Assembly (NCBI RefSeq): GCF_900091525.1
Contig: NZ_FMCU01000003.1
Span: 1-64,000 of the forward strand
DNA: 64,000 bases
Direction of reading: 5' to 3'
Source of the DNA: Micromonospora matsumotoense
Lineage (GTDB): Bacteria; Actinomycetota; Actinomycetes; Mycobacteriales; Micromonosporaceae
Positions within the stretch are counted from its first letter, which is position 1; every line of letters begins with the position of its first letter. A program made the position numbers and the translations under genes. This document shows positions 1-7,136 of this stretch, one piece after another. The notes beneath the pieces are model-generated. The model saw only the letters and a program-made list of their open reading frames with translations, ran no database searches and was not told the DNA's origin.

Positions 1-27
1 GGGCGGAGGGGCAGGAGGCAGGAGGCT

Positions 28-63
28 GGGGTCAGGGGGTCAGGGGGTCAGGGGGTCAGGGGG
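28..63. repeat. Octamer tandem repeat containing the ligD-like stop codon
   Basis: Four copies of TCAGGGGG lie in a row at the 3' end of the minus-strand LigD-like gene. Read on the minus strand each unit supplies TGA. Because the unit is 8 bases long, the TGAs at 56-58, 48-50 and 40-42 fall in three different frames, so translation is closed in every frame. No T-tract or hairpin is evident. Confidence 0.7.
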
Positions 64-1015
64 CTTCGCGGCGGGCCCTGGCGCGGCGTTTTCCCTCGTG
101 CATCGCCTGCACCCGGGGCACCGGGATGGTGCGCCCCTCGGCCACCAGGTCGGCCGGGAGCCGCTGCGGTGCGGGCATCGCTTCGGCCCACGGGTCCCGG
201 TCACCGAGCAGCGCGGGGACCGTCCGCACGGTGAAGTCGCCGGGGGTGATCCCGTCGAGGTCGTCCCAGGCCACCGGGAACGACACCGGCAGCCCGGGAC
301 GCAGCCGGGGGCTGTACGCGGCCACCACGGTCGCCCCACCGGCCCGGGTCGGGTCGACGAAGACCCGACCGCCCCGGTCCTCGCGGATGAAGGCGGTGGT
401 GGCGGTCTCCGGATCGAGGCGTGCGGTGTGCACCGCGAGCGCCCGGGTGGCGGCGGCCACCTCCTCGGCGGTGGTGTCCGGGTGCACCGGGACGAAGATG
501 TGCAGCCCTTTGGCGCCACTGGTCTTCACCGCGCCGGCCAGCCCCACGGCGGCCAGCGCCCGGCGGACCGCCCCGGCGACCCGGGTCACCGCCGCGAAGG
601 CGTCCCCCTCGGGTGGGTCGAGGTCGAGCACGAGATGGGTGGGCTGCTCCGGGCGGGTCGCGGTGACCAGCGCCGGGTGGTACTCGATCGCCCGCTGGTT
701 GGCGAACCAGAGCAGGGTACGTCGGTCGTCGCAGAGCGCGTACGACACCTGGCGGTGGGAGGTCTCGGCCCAGATCGCGGTGCGGCGTACCCATTCCGGG
801 GTGTATTTCGGCAGGTTCTTCTGCATGAACGGCTCCTGCCCGCGCAGCAGCCGGACCACCGACAGCGGCCGGTCGCGCAGGCCGGGCAGGATGCGGTCGT
901 GCACGGTGTCCAGGTAGTCGACCAGGTCCCGCTTGGTCACCTCGTCACCGGCGAGCAGCAACTGCTCCAGGTTGGTCAGGCCGACCCCGTCCCGCGTCTC
1001 CTGCGCCCCCGCCAT
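56..1015 (-). CDS. Stand-alone LigD-type primase-polymerase domain protein
   Basis: A 319-residue protein matching the archaeo-eukaryotic primase-like polymerase domain of bacterial NHEJ ligase LigD. Such domains add ribonucleotides and fill gaps at double-strand breaks together with Ku and a ligase. The metal-binding motif LDLDPPEGD is present (Asp131 and Asp133), and TSGAKGLHIFVP (about 165-176) matches the conserved SGxxGxHxxxP block. No ligase or nuclease domain is attached, and no ku gene is seen in the window. The ATG at 1015 was chosen because it follows GGGAGGG at good spacing and the recognisable domain begins soon after; the frame stays open further upstream without homology-like sequence. 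The family is clear; repair activity is inferred. Confidence 0.85.
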   Translation of the reverse strand: MAGAQETRDGVGLTNLEQLLLAGDEVTKRDLVDYLDTVHDRILPGLRDRPLSVVRLLRGQEPFMQKNLPKYTPEWVRRTAIWAETSHRQVSYALCDDRRTLLWFANQRAIEYHPALVTATRPEQPTHLVLDLDPPEGDAFAAVTRVAGAVRRALAAVGLAGAVKTSGAKGLHIFVPVHPDTTAEEVAAATRALAVHTARLDPETATTAFIREDRGGRVFVDPTRAGGATVVAAYSPRLRPGLPVSFPVAWDDLDGITPGDFTVRTVPALLGDRDPWAEAMPAPQRLPADLVAEGRTIPVPRVQAMHEGKRRARARREAP

Positions 1016-1223
1016 CCACCCACCCTCCCGGCCTCGCCGGCCCGGCGCAACCCCGACACGGGCGGGCCGGTACGGAACCGGTCGGCGAGGGCGGGACGGC
1101 GACGGGTGTGCCGGCGGGAGGCGGGACAGCGGCTGCACGCTGCGCGAGGCGCTGGACCGGGTGGGCGAGGTCGGTGCCCGACCCGGGGCCGGGCGGGCCT
1201 GTGGTGAACGCCACCGCCTTTCT

Positions 1224-1258
1224 CTGACCGATCGGTCAGGATCTGACCGATCGGTCAG
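1224..1258. promoter_or_regulatory. Double palindromic TetR operator
   Basis: Two identical perfect 16-bp palindromes, CTGACCGATCGGTCAG, lie at 1224-1239 and 1243-1258, 19 bp centre to centre and 3 bp apart. They end two bases before the tetR start codon. This is the classic layout of an autoregulated TetR operator bound by two dimers on nearly the same face of the helix. It should control the tetR-MMPL operon and possibly the divergent LigD-like gene. Confidence 0.85.
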
Positions 1259-1260
1259 GC

Positions 1261-1860
1261 ATGCTGGAACGCATGATCCGTCGCACCCCTCGCACCCATG
1301 GCGAGATCCTCGCCGCGGCGGCCCGACGGTTCGCGGTGACCGGTTACAAGGGCACCTCGTTGCAGGACATCGCCCGCGAGGTGGGCTGTTCCAAGGCGGC
1401 GGTGCTCTACCACTTCGCCGGCAAGGAGGCCCTGCTCGCCGAGCTGATGGCCGGGCCGATCTCGGTGCTCTGCGAGCTGGACGAGCGGATCTCCGCGCTG
1501 ACCGGGGCAGCGGCGCAGCGGGTGGCGGCGGAGGGCTTCGTCGACCTCGCGGTGCGGTTCCGGGGCGAGATCGCGCTGCTACGCGGGGAGTTCCCGGAAC
1601 TGCTCGCCCAACCGGCCTTCGCCCACATCCAGCGCATCTCGGAACGGCTGATCGAGGCGATGACCGGCCCCGACGGCGGGCAGGACGCGCGGGTCGCCGC
1701 GCTGGTGCTGCTCGCCGGCATCGCCGAGGGGTGCGGCGCGTTCGCCGACATCCCCGACGAGGAACTGCGTCCCGCCCTGCTGGCCGTCGCCCAGCGGGTG
1801 CTCGTGACTGCCGCACCGCCGCCACCACGGCCAACTCTCGACCACCAACACCAGGATTGA
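1261..1860 (+). CDS. TetR family transcriptional regulator
   Basis: A 199-residue one-domain repressor. The N-terminal helix-turn-helix covers about residues 12-63, with the typical TSLQDIAREVGCSKAAVLYHFAGKEAL-type recognition region (split here: TSLQDIAREVG then CSKAAVLYHF). The remaining alpha-helical part is the ligand-binding domain and has no recognisable specificity. The start is ATG 1261 or ATG 1273; neither has a strong Shine-Dalgarno and both sit just after the double operator, so a very short leader is likely. The MMPL exporter follows 13 bp later, so the pair is read as a repressor and its efflux target. Family assignment is firm; the inducer is unknown. Confidence 0.9.
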   Translation: MLERMIRRTPRTHGEILAAAARRFAVTGYKGTSLQDIAREVGCSKAAVLYHFAGKEALLAELMAGPISVLCELDERISALTGAAAQRVAAEGFVDLAVRFRGEIALLRGEFPELLAQPAFAHIQRISERLIEAMTGPDGGQDARVAALVLLAGIAEGCGAFADIPDEELRPALLAVAQRVLVTAAPPPPRPTLDHQHQD

Positions 1861-1873
1861 GGACAAGGATCTG

Positions 1874-4078
1874 ATGGCGACCCTGCTGTACCGGCTAGGC
1901 CGGGCATCGTTGCGCCGCCGGCGACTCGTCGTCGTCGTCTGGCTCGTCGTACTCGTCGGCCTCGGCATCGCCGCAGCCACCCTGAAGGGCCCGACGGCCA
2001 GCAACTTCACCATGCCCGGCACCGAATCGCAGCAGGCGTTGGACCTGCTCGCCGAGCGGTTCCCGGCGGCCAGCGGCGCCACCGGCACCATCGCGGTGAA
2101 GGCGCCCGCCGACGGCCAGTTGACCACCCCCGAGGGGCAGTCCGTGGTCAAGGGGGTCGTCCAGGAGGCGGCGACCCTGCCCGGCGTGGTCGGCGCGGTC
2201 GACCCGTACCAGTCCCAGGCGATCACCCCCAACGGCCGGTACGCCCTGATCCAGGTGCAGTTCGCCACCGGCGGGGACGACGTCACCCCCGAGCAGCGCG
2301 AGGCGTACGAGAAGGTCGGCGCGCAGGCCGAGGCGCAGGGTTGGCAGATCGCCCCCGGTGGTGAGGTGCTCAACTCCGAGCCGGAGGTCGGCTCGACCGA
2401 GGCGCTGGGCGTACTGGTCGCCGCGATCGTCCTGATCGTCACCTTCGGCTCGCTGGTCGCGGCCGGGATGACCATGCTGAACGCGCTGATCGGCGTCGGG
2501 GTCGGAATGGCCGGCCTGTTCGCCCTCAGCGGCACGGTCGAGCTGACCAGCACCGCACCCATCCTGGCCCTGATGCTGGGCCTGGCGGTCGGCATCGACT
2601 ACTCGCTGTTCATCACCTCCCGGCACCGCCAGCATCTGCTCGAAGGGCTCACCCCGGAGGAGGCGGTCGGCCGGGCCGTCGGCACCGCCGGTTCCGCCGT
2701 GCTGTTCGCCGGCGCGACAGTGGTCATCGCGCTCGCCGGCCTCGCCGTCGTCGGCATCCCGTTCCTGACCGTGATGGGTCTGGCCGCCGCCGGCACGGTC
2801 AGCGTGGCGGTGCTGGTGGCGATCACCCTCGCCCCGGCGCTGCTCGGTTTCGCCGGCCGCCGGGTCCTCCCCCGCAAGCTGCGCAAGGTCGAGGCCGCAC
2901 CGGCCACCGAGGCGGCCCCCGAGGGCACCCCGGCCACCGAGGCCGCCGAGGACCGCTCCGGTTTCGGGTTCCGCTGGGCGCAGTGGGTGACCCGGCTGCG
3001 CATCCCGGTCATCCTGGTCGGCCTGCTCGGCCTCGGGCTGCTCGCCCTGCCGGCCCAGGACATGCGGATCGCCCTGCCGGACGCCAGCACCGCGGCCGTG
3101 GGCAGCCCGGCCCGCACCAGCGCCGACCTGATCCGGGAGGGCTTCGGTCCGGGCTTCACCGGCCGACTCGCCGTGGTGGTCACCTCGGACTCCCCGCAGG
3201 ACACCGCGACCGCCGTGCCGCAGGTCGCGGCGCTGATCCAGCGTACCGACGGGGTGTTGGCGGTGGCCCCGCCGCAGCTCGACCCCTCGGGGCGGACGGC
3301 GCTGATCGGGGTGATCCCGAAGAGCGGGCCGACCGACGCCGCCACCGAGACGCTGGTCCACGACATCCGGGACCGGGTCGGCTCGGTCGGCAACGCCGAG
3401 GTGCTGCTGACCGGGGTGACCGCGATCGGCATCGACGTGTCCGAAAAGCTCTCCGCCGCGATGCCGGTCTATCTGCTGCTGGTGGTGGGGTTGTCGATCC
3501 TGCTGCTGATGCTGGTCTTCCGGTCGATCCTGGTGCCGGTCAAGGCCGCGTTGGGCTTCCTGCTCACGGTGGCCGCCACCTTCGGCATCACCGTCGCGGT
3601 GTTCCAGCAGGGTCACCTCGCCAGCCTGGTCGGTCTGGACAGCCCCGCCCCGCTGATCAGCTTCCTGCCGATCCTGCTGATCGGCATCCTGTTCGGCCTG
3701 GCCATGGACTACGAGGTCTTCCTGGTCTCCCGGATGCGGGAGGACTTCGTGCACGGTGACACGGCCCGGCAGGCCACCATCAACGGGATGGGCCACGGGG
3801 CCCGGGTGGTGACCGCCGCCGCACTGATCATGATGTCGGTCTTCGGGGGCTTCGTCTTCCTCGACGACCCGGTCATCAAGTCGATGGGCTTCGCGCTCGC
3901 GGTCGGTGTCGCCATCGACGCCTTCGTGGTCCGGATGACCATCGTGCCCGCCGTGATGTCGCTGCTGAACGCCAGGGCCTGGTGGCTCCCCCGCTGGCTC
4001 GACCGGGCGCTGCCCAACGTCGACATCGAGGGCGAGGGCCTGCGCGCCCACCTCGACAAGCAGCCGGTCAAGGTCTGA
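1874..4078 (+). CDS. MMPL/RND family transporter
   Basis: A 734-residue integral membrane exporter of the MmpL subclass of RND pumps, which use the proton gradient to move lipids or drugs. It has two repeated halves: a first helix at about 15-38, an extracytoplasmic loop, five helices at about 175-330, then a second helix at about 370-390, a loop, and helices at about 527-700. The family signature occurs in both halves (GIDYSLFITSRHR and MDYEVFLVSRMRED). A charged Ala/Glu-rich cytoplasmic linker joins the halves. It lies directly behind tetR and probably shares its operator. The substrate is unknown; drug efflux is inferred from the repressor pairing. Confidence 0.9.
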   Translation: MATLLYRLGRASLRRRRLVVVVWLVVLVGLGIAAATLKGPTASNFTMPGTESQQALDLLAERFPAASGATGTIAVKAPADGQLTTPEGQSVVKGVVQEAATLPGVVGAVDPYQSQAITPNGRYALIQVQFATGGDDVTPEQREAYEKVGAQAEAQGWQIAPGGEVLNSEPEVGSTEALGVLVAAIVLIVTFGSLVAAGMTMLNALIGVGVGMAGLFALSGTVELTSTAPILALMLGLAVGIDYSLFITSRHRQHLLEGLTPEEAVGRAVGTAGSAVLFAGATVVIALAGLAVVGIPFLTVMGLAAAGTVSVAVLVAITLAPALLGFAGRRVLPRKLRKVEAAPATEAAPEGTPATEAAEDRSGFGFRWAQWVTRLRIPVILVGLLGLGLLALPAQDMRIALPDASTAAVGSPARTSADLIREGFGPGFTGRLAVVVTSDSPQDTATAVPQVAALIQRTDGVLAVAPPQLDPSGRTALIGVIPKSGPTDAATETLVHDIRDRVGSVGNAEVLLTGVTAIGIDVSEKLSAAMPVYLLLVVGLSILLLMLVFRSILVPVKAALGFLLTVAATFGITVAVFQQGHLASLVGLDSPAPLISFLPILLIGILFGLAMDYEVFLVSRMREDFVHGDTARQATINGMGHGARVVTAAALIMMSVFGGFVFLDDPVIKSMGFALAVGVAIDAFVVRMTIVPAVMSLLNARAWWLPRWLDRALPNVDIEGEGLRAHLDKQPVKV

Positions 4079-4097
4079 CCCCGCCGATCGTGGGATT

Positions 4098-4142
4098 GTG
4101 GTGCCGGGCAGGGATGGCGACAGCCGCCCGGCCCGGCACCAC
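4098..4142. terminator. Hairpin between convergent MMPL and esterase genes
   Basis: A perfect 12-bp stem (GTGGTGCCGGGC pairing with GCCCGGCACCAC) encloses a 21-nt loop in the gap between two convergent genes. There is no T-tract, as is common for hairpins in this GC-rich group, so termination in either direction is inferred. Confidence 0.5.
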
Positions 4143-4209
4143 CACTCCGTGATCCATCACCCACCCCAGGCACCAGCGACGATGACGGCCAGGACCGGCC
4201 GCACACCGG

Positions 4210-5466
4210 TCAGACGCCGGCGGGGTAGGTCGCCAACTCACCGAAGGTGGTCAGGGCGGGCAGCGGGTGCAGGGCGGTGGAGTCGTCGCACCAGATGAAG
4301 GCGTCGTAGCGGTCGGCCAGCCGGCTCGGGACGTAGTTGCCCCAACGCTCGAAGGTCGGGTCGTAGACCACCCCGATGGCCCGGTGGTCGGCCACCCCGG
4401 TGACCCAGTCGGGCTGGTCGGGGCCACCGAAGACAAGCACCGCCCGCTCCGGCAGCAGCTCGTGCAGCCGCCACTCCACCGAACCCTCCCGGGCCGGCGG
4501 CACCGTCATCACCTCGGCCGGTGAGCCCCAGTGCGGGGCGGCCACCACCGTCCCCTGGTAGCCGCCGAGACCGATCAGCGCCACCGCGTCCCGGCCCAGC
4601 CGTTCCCGGGCCAACTGGCCGATGTTGACCATCCCGTCGCCGGCCATGTCGGTGGCACGGGCGTCCCCGATGTGGGTGTTGTGCGCCCAGACGATCCCGC
4701 GCGATCCCGGACCGTAGCGGGTCAGCAACCGGGCCAGGGTGTCGGCCATGTGGATGTCGCGCACGTTCCAGGAATCCGGACCGCCGTGCACCATCGCCCG
4801 GTAGTACCGCTCCGCACCGGCCACCACCTCCGCGTTCTGCCAGGCCGCGAAGGCGTCCGGGCCGTCCGAGACGACATGCGCCCGGGTACGCGCCAACAGC
4901 CGGATCACCTCCTCCTCGCAGCGCGCCGAGACGAACCGGCTGGCCGCGCCGTACTCCTCCACCCGCCCGCCGTACGGCTCGAAACACCGGTACGCGTCCT
5001 GCGCGGCGTCCATCGACTTCGGGTCCTCCTCGCCGAGATAGTCGAAGATCGCCTGCATGGACTCCCACAGGCTGTAGACGTCCAGCCCGTGGAAGCCGGC
5101 CCGTTCCCGCTCCGGACGCTCCAGGTTCCACGCCCGCAGCCAGTGGCAGAACCGGTCCACCTCGGCGTTCGCCCACATCCAGGTCGGCCAGCGGGTGAAC
5201 CGCCCCAGCGCGGTCCGCGGGTCCTGGGCGCCACCGGGGGCGCCGACCACCGACCGGTGCACCCGGTCGCAGTCCGGCCAGTCCCCCTCCACCGCCACGA
5301 AGTCGAACCCCTGCTCGGCGATGAGCCGCCGGGTGAGCTGCTCACGCAACCGGTAGTAGTCGTAACTGCCGTGCGTCGCCTCACCGATCATGACCACGCG
5401 GGCGTCCCGGACGCGCTCCAGCAGCGGGTCGAAGTCGCTCGGCGTACCGAGCCGCTGTACCAGCAT
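4210..5466 (-). CDS. Erythromycin esterase-like protein
   Basis: A 418-residue protein of the Ere family (PF05139). The diagnostic segments are present: IGEATHGSYDYYRLREQLT near residues 27-45, carrying the His that acts as general base in EreB-type enzymes; EGDWPD near 60; and AHNTHIGDARATDM near 255-270. Classical Ere enzymes hydrolyse the macrolide lactone, but many chromosomal relatives have unknown substrates. The start is the first ATG before the conserved block, without a strong ribosome-binding site. An Erm-type methyltransferase on the same strand lies 450 bp upstream, across the small plus-strand DUF2795 gene, which makes a macrolide role worth testing. Family confident; function inferred. 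Confidence 0.85.
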   Translation of the reverse strand: MLVQRLGTPSDFDPLLERVRDARVVMIGEATHGSYDYYRLREQLTRRLIAEQGFDFVAVEGDWPDCDRVHRSVVGAPGGAQDPRTALGRFTRWPTWMWANAEVDRFCHWLRAWNLERPERERAGFHGLDVYSLWESMQAIFDYLGEEDPKSMDAAQDAYRCFEPYGGRVEEYGAASRFVSARCEEEVIRLLARTRAHVVSDGPDAFAAWQNAEVVAGAERYYRAMVHGGPDSWNVRDIHMADTLARLLTRYGPGSRGIVWAHNTHIGDARATDMAGDGMVNIGQLARERLGRDAVALIGLGGYQGTVVAAPHWGSPAEVMTVPPAREGSVEWRLHELLPERAVLVFGGPDQPDWVTGVADHRAIGVVYDPTFERWGNYVPSRLADRYDAFIWCDDSTALHPLPALTTFGELATYPAGV

Positions 5467-5580
5467 GGGCAGGGCTACCCGGCAGAGTCGGCGGACAAAC
5501 CGCCGATAGGGGTGGCAGGGCCGGGCGGCGGCGGGGGCGGCCGGCCGGTGTGGCGGCGGACGGAACGGGTAGCCGGCGGC

Positions 5581-5772
5581 ATGAGCGTCACCGGGCTGCA
5601 GTTGCAGGAGTACCTGGCCGGGCTCGACTACCCGGTCTCCCGCGAGGATCTGGTCCGGTGGGGTCAAGAGAACGGGGCGAGCACCGAGTTGCTCCAACTG
5701 CTGCGGGCTCTGCCCGCCGAGCAGTTCAACGACCCGGCCGACCTGAACGAGGCCCTCACCACCCTCGCCTGA
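5581..5772 (+). CDS. DUF2795 domain protein
   Basis: A 63-residue soluble protein. Its sequence (LQEYLAGLDYPVSREDLVRWGQENG, here from residue 7 onward, ending ALPAEQFNDPADLNEAL) matches DUF2795, a small helical domain common in actinobacteria and often linked to stress-responsive genes. The ATG is the first usable start of the conserved block. The gene is divergent from the esterase and its TGA forms part of the first unit of a 21-bp tandem repeat. No molecular function is established. Confidence 0.8.
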   Translation: MSVTGLQLQEYLAGLDYPVSREDLVRWGQENGASTELLQLLRALPAEQFNDPADLNEALTTLA

Positions 5773-5915
5773 CCCCGCCGCCCGGGAACCTGAGCCCGCT
5801 GCCTGGTGAGCTGACCCCCACGCCCGATGGGCTGATCCCGCCGCCTGGGGACCTGAGCCCACCACCCGGGGAACGCTCACCGGCGGCCGGTGACCTGCCC
5901 CCACCGCCCCGGGAC
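5769..5915. repeat. Seven-unit 21-bp minisatellite
   Basis: Seven degenerate 21-bp units begin at 5769, 5790, 5811, 5832, 5853, 5874 and 5895. Most begin CTGA(C/G)CCC and end near GGGGAC. The array fills the whole gap between the convergent DUF2795 and erm genes: it starts within the last codons of the former and ends four bases before the stop codon of the latter. No stable terminator stem is seen other than what the repeats could form. Confidence 0.8.
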
Positions 5916-5918
5916 CGC

Positions 5919-6800
5919 TCATCGGCGGCGACCGCCGGACCGGCCCGGTGCCGTGGGGGCGTGCAGCAGCCGGAACAGCACCAGCCACTGTTCCGGCCAG
6001 ACCAGCCCGACCGGAGTGGCCGGGTCGATCCGCGCCGCCTGCAGCGCACCGTCGACCCGCCGACCGAGATGGGCCGCCCGCAGCGAGGCCGCGAGCGACC
6101 CGCCCGCCCCGCCGAACCCCAGCTCCACCATCCGCCGGTACGCGGGGAGCCCGGCCACGGCCAGCAGCGGCTCCGGCCGACGGTCGATCCGCAGGATGCC
6201 CCCGTCGACGGCGGGCACCGGACGGAAGGCGGTGCGGGACACCCGGCCGGCGAGCCGCCATTCGTACTCCGGCCAGGTCAACACGGTCAGCCGGCTCCAC
6301 CGGCCGAGGTCACCGGTGCGCTTGCGGGCGTACTCCCACTGGGTGAGCAGGGTGGCCGCGCGCAGCCGGGGCGCGGCCAGGCACCAGCGGACCACCGCCG
6401 CGGTCAACGACCACGGGATGTTGCCGACCACGGCGAACGGCTCGGCGGGCGGCGCGGCGGTCAGGAAGTCGGCCTGCCGGCGCTCGACGTGCGGCAGCGC
6501 CGCGCACACCGCCGCCAGCTCGGGGGCGACGGTCGGGTCGACCTCGTAGGCGATCAGCCGGCCACACCGTCCGGCCAGCGGCCGGGTCAGCTGACCTCGT
6601 CCGGCGCCGACCTCCAGCAGCAGGTCGTCCGGGCCGGTGCGGGCCGCCCGGACCATCCGCGTCACGGTGGCCGGGTCGACGAGGAAGTTCTGGGACAGTA
6701 CGCGACGGGACCGGTCGCGTGCGGTGGTGCGGTCTCGGCGGGGCGCCACGGGTTCGTCCTGTCTGTCGCCGCTCGGCGACGGTACGGACAGGCGCAGCAC
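5919..6800 (-). CDS. erm: Erm-type 23S rRNA adenine N6-methyltransferase
   Basis: A 293-residue SAM-dependent methyltransferase of the Erm/KsgA superfamily. Motifs in order: RDRSRRVLSQNFLVDP (about 28-43, typical Erm N-terminus), LLEVGAGRGQLT (motif I), YEVDP (motif II), ADFL (motif III) and NIPW (motif IV, where KsgA has NLPY). Erm enzymes dimethylate A2058 of 23S rRNA and block macrolides, lincosamides and streptogramin B. The basic N-terminal extension and the Arg-rich tail fit actinomycete Erm proteins better than KsgA. The start is GTG at 6800, about 10 nt after GGACAGG. The upstream 300 bp hold a leader peptide, a minicistron and two hairpins, supporting inducible expression. The exact erm class was not determined. 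Confidence 0.85.
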   Translation of the reverse strand: MLRLSVPSPSGDRQDEPVAPRRDRTTARDRSRRVLSQNFLVDPATVTRMVRAARTGPDDLLLEVGAGRGQLTRPLAGRCGRLIAYEVDPTVAPELAAVCAALPHVERRQADFLTAAPPAEPFAVVGNIPWSLTAAVVRWCLAAPRLRAATLLTQWEYARKRTGDLGRWSRLTVLTWPEYEWRLAGRVSRTAFRPVPAVDGGILRIDRRPEPLLAVAGLPAYRRMVELGFGGAGGSLAASLRAAHLGRRVDGALQAARIDPATPVGLVWPEQWLVLFRLLHAPTAPGRSGGRRR

Positions 6801-6812
6801 GACGCGGGGCCT

Positions 6813-6836
6813 GTCCGAGTGGATCGGGACTCGGAC
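6813..6836 (-). promoter_or_regulatory. erm leader hairpin 2, overlapping the Shine-Dalgarno
   Basis: A perfect 8-bp inverted repeat, GTCCGAGT/ACTCGGAC, with an 8-nt loop. In the mRNA its 3' arm ends in GGAC of the GGACAGG that lies about 10 nt before the erm GTG. The stem would therefore hide the ribosome-binding site, as expected for translational attenuation of erm genes. Confidence 0.65.
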
Positions 6837-6915
6837 GACCCTGGAGATCGGCGGGGGACGCGACGCGGTGACGGTGCAGGCGGCGATGAGACCGAGGCGG
6901 TGATCAGGCGGTAGA

Positions 6916-6940
6916 CCTGCTCAGTTAAGCCGTGAGCAGG
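6916..6940 (-). promoter_or_regulatory. erm leader hairpin 1
   Basis: A perfect 8-bp stem, CCTGCTCA/TGAGCAGG, with a 9-nt loop, between the two direct repeats. It is not followed by a T-tract on the minus strand, so it looks more like a folding switch or pause element than a simple intrinsic terminator. Confidence 0.65.
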
Positions 6941-6951
6941 GGCGGGCGTGA

Positions 6952-6969
6952 TCAGACCGAGGCGGTCAT
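6952..6969 (-). CDS. Putative five-codon minicistron MTASV in the erm leader
   Basis: ATG-ACC-GCC-TCG-GTC-TGA lies 4 nt after the stop codon of the upstream leader peptide and inside the distal direct repeat. A reinitiating ribosome could translate it. It could also be chance; support is its position between two leader elements and its place in a duplicated block. Confidence 0.3.
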   Translation of the reverse strand: MTASV

Positions 6970-6973
6970 CAGG

Positions 6974-7093
6974 TCAGGCGCGGTGGGCGTCCCGGCCGGC
7001 CAGGGCCGGACGCCGGACTCGCGGGCGGGCCACCAGGAGAGGGCCCCGCGCGGCCGACGTGACGGCCACGGTGATCAGGGCGTGCATGCACAT
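6974..7093 (-). CDS. Putative erm leader peptide, 39 residues, leaderless start
   Basis: A short open frame beginning MCMHALITVAV and ending in an Arg-rich tail. Its ATG lies 7 nt after a -10-like box (TAGCGT), just where transcription would start, so the mRNA is probably leaderless, a common initiation mode in actinobacteria. It ends 173 bp before the erm GTG, with the minicistron and two hairpins in between. This is the architecture of macrolide-sensing leader peptides, in which drug-stalled ribosomes change downstream folding. The peptide resembles no named leader that I recognise. A second in-frame ATG at codon 3 is an alternative start. Confidence 0.5.
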   Translation of the reverse strand: MCMHALITVAVTSAARGPLLVARPRVRRPALAGRDAHRA

Positions 7094-7100
7094 GGCCGCC

Positions 7101-7136
7101 ACGCTAACGCACTCCCCACGTTCCGCAAGGCATTTC
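7101..7136 (-). promoter_or_regulatory. Putative WhiB7-like promoter of the erm leader
   Basis: On the minus strand GAAATG (7131-7136) lies just upstream of a -35-like TTGCGG (7123-7128), then a 16-bp spacer and a -10 box TAGCGT (7101-7106). An AT-rich patch next to the -35 is the hallmark of WhiB7-activated resistance promoters in actinobacteria. The expected start coincides with the leader-peptide ATG. WhiB7 control is inferred; no whiB7 gene is in the window. Confidence 0.5.

Larger units (their letters stand above)
6889..6973 (-). repeat. Direct repeats flanking hairpin 1 in the erm leader
   Basis: A 20-bp sequence (AGACCGAGGCGGT followed by G or C and ATCAGG) occurs at 6889-6908 and 6954-6973 with one mismatch, 65 bp apart and on either side of hairpin 1. 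On the minus strand the distal copy begins with ATG and encodes a five-codon minicistron. The proximal copy has ATC instead and lacks a start. Confidence 0.75.

Noticed and set aside
5467..6300. N-terminal extension of the erythromycin-esterase-like frame
   Set aside because: The frame stays open upstream through the DUF2795 and erm genes, but the extension is Pro/Gly/Ala/Arg noise and the family N-terminus begins at 5466.
5919..6800. Possible house-keeping KsgA (16S rRNA dimethyladenosine transferase)
   Set aside because: Motif IV is NIPW rather than NLPY, and the basic RDRSRRVLSQNFL N-terminus and inducible-type leader fit Erm. KsgA normally lies next to ispE in actinobacteria, which is not seen here.
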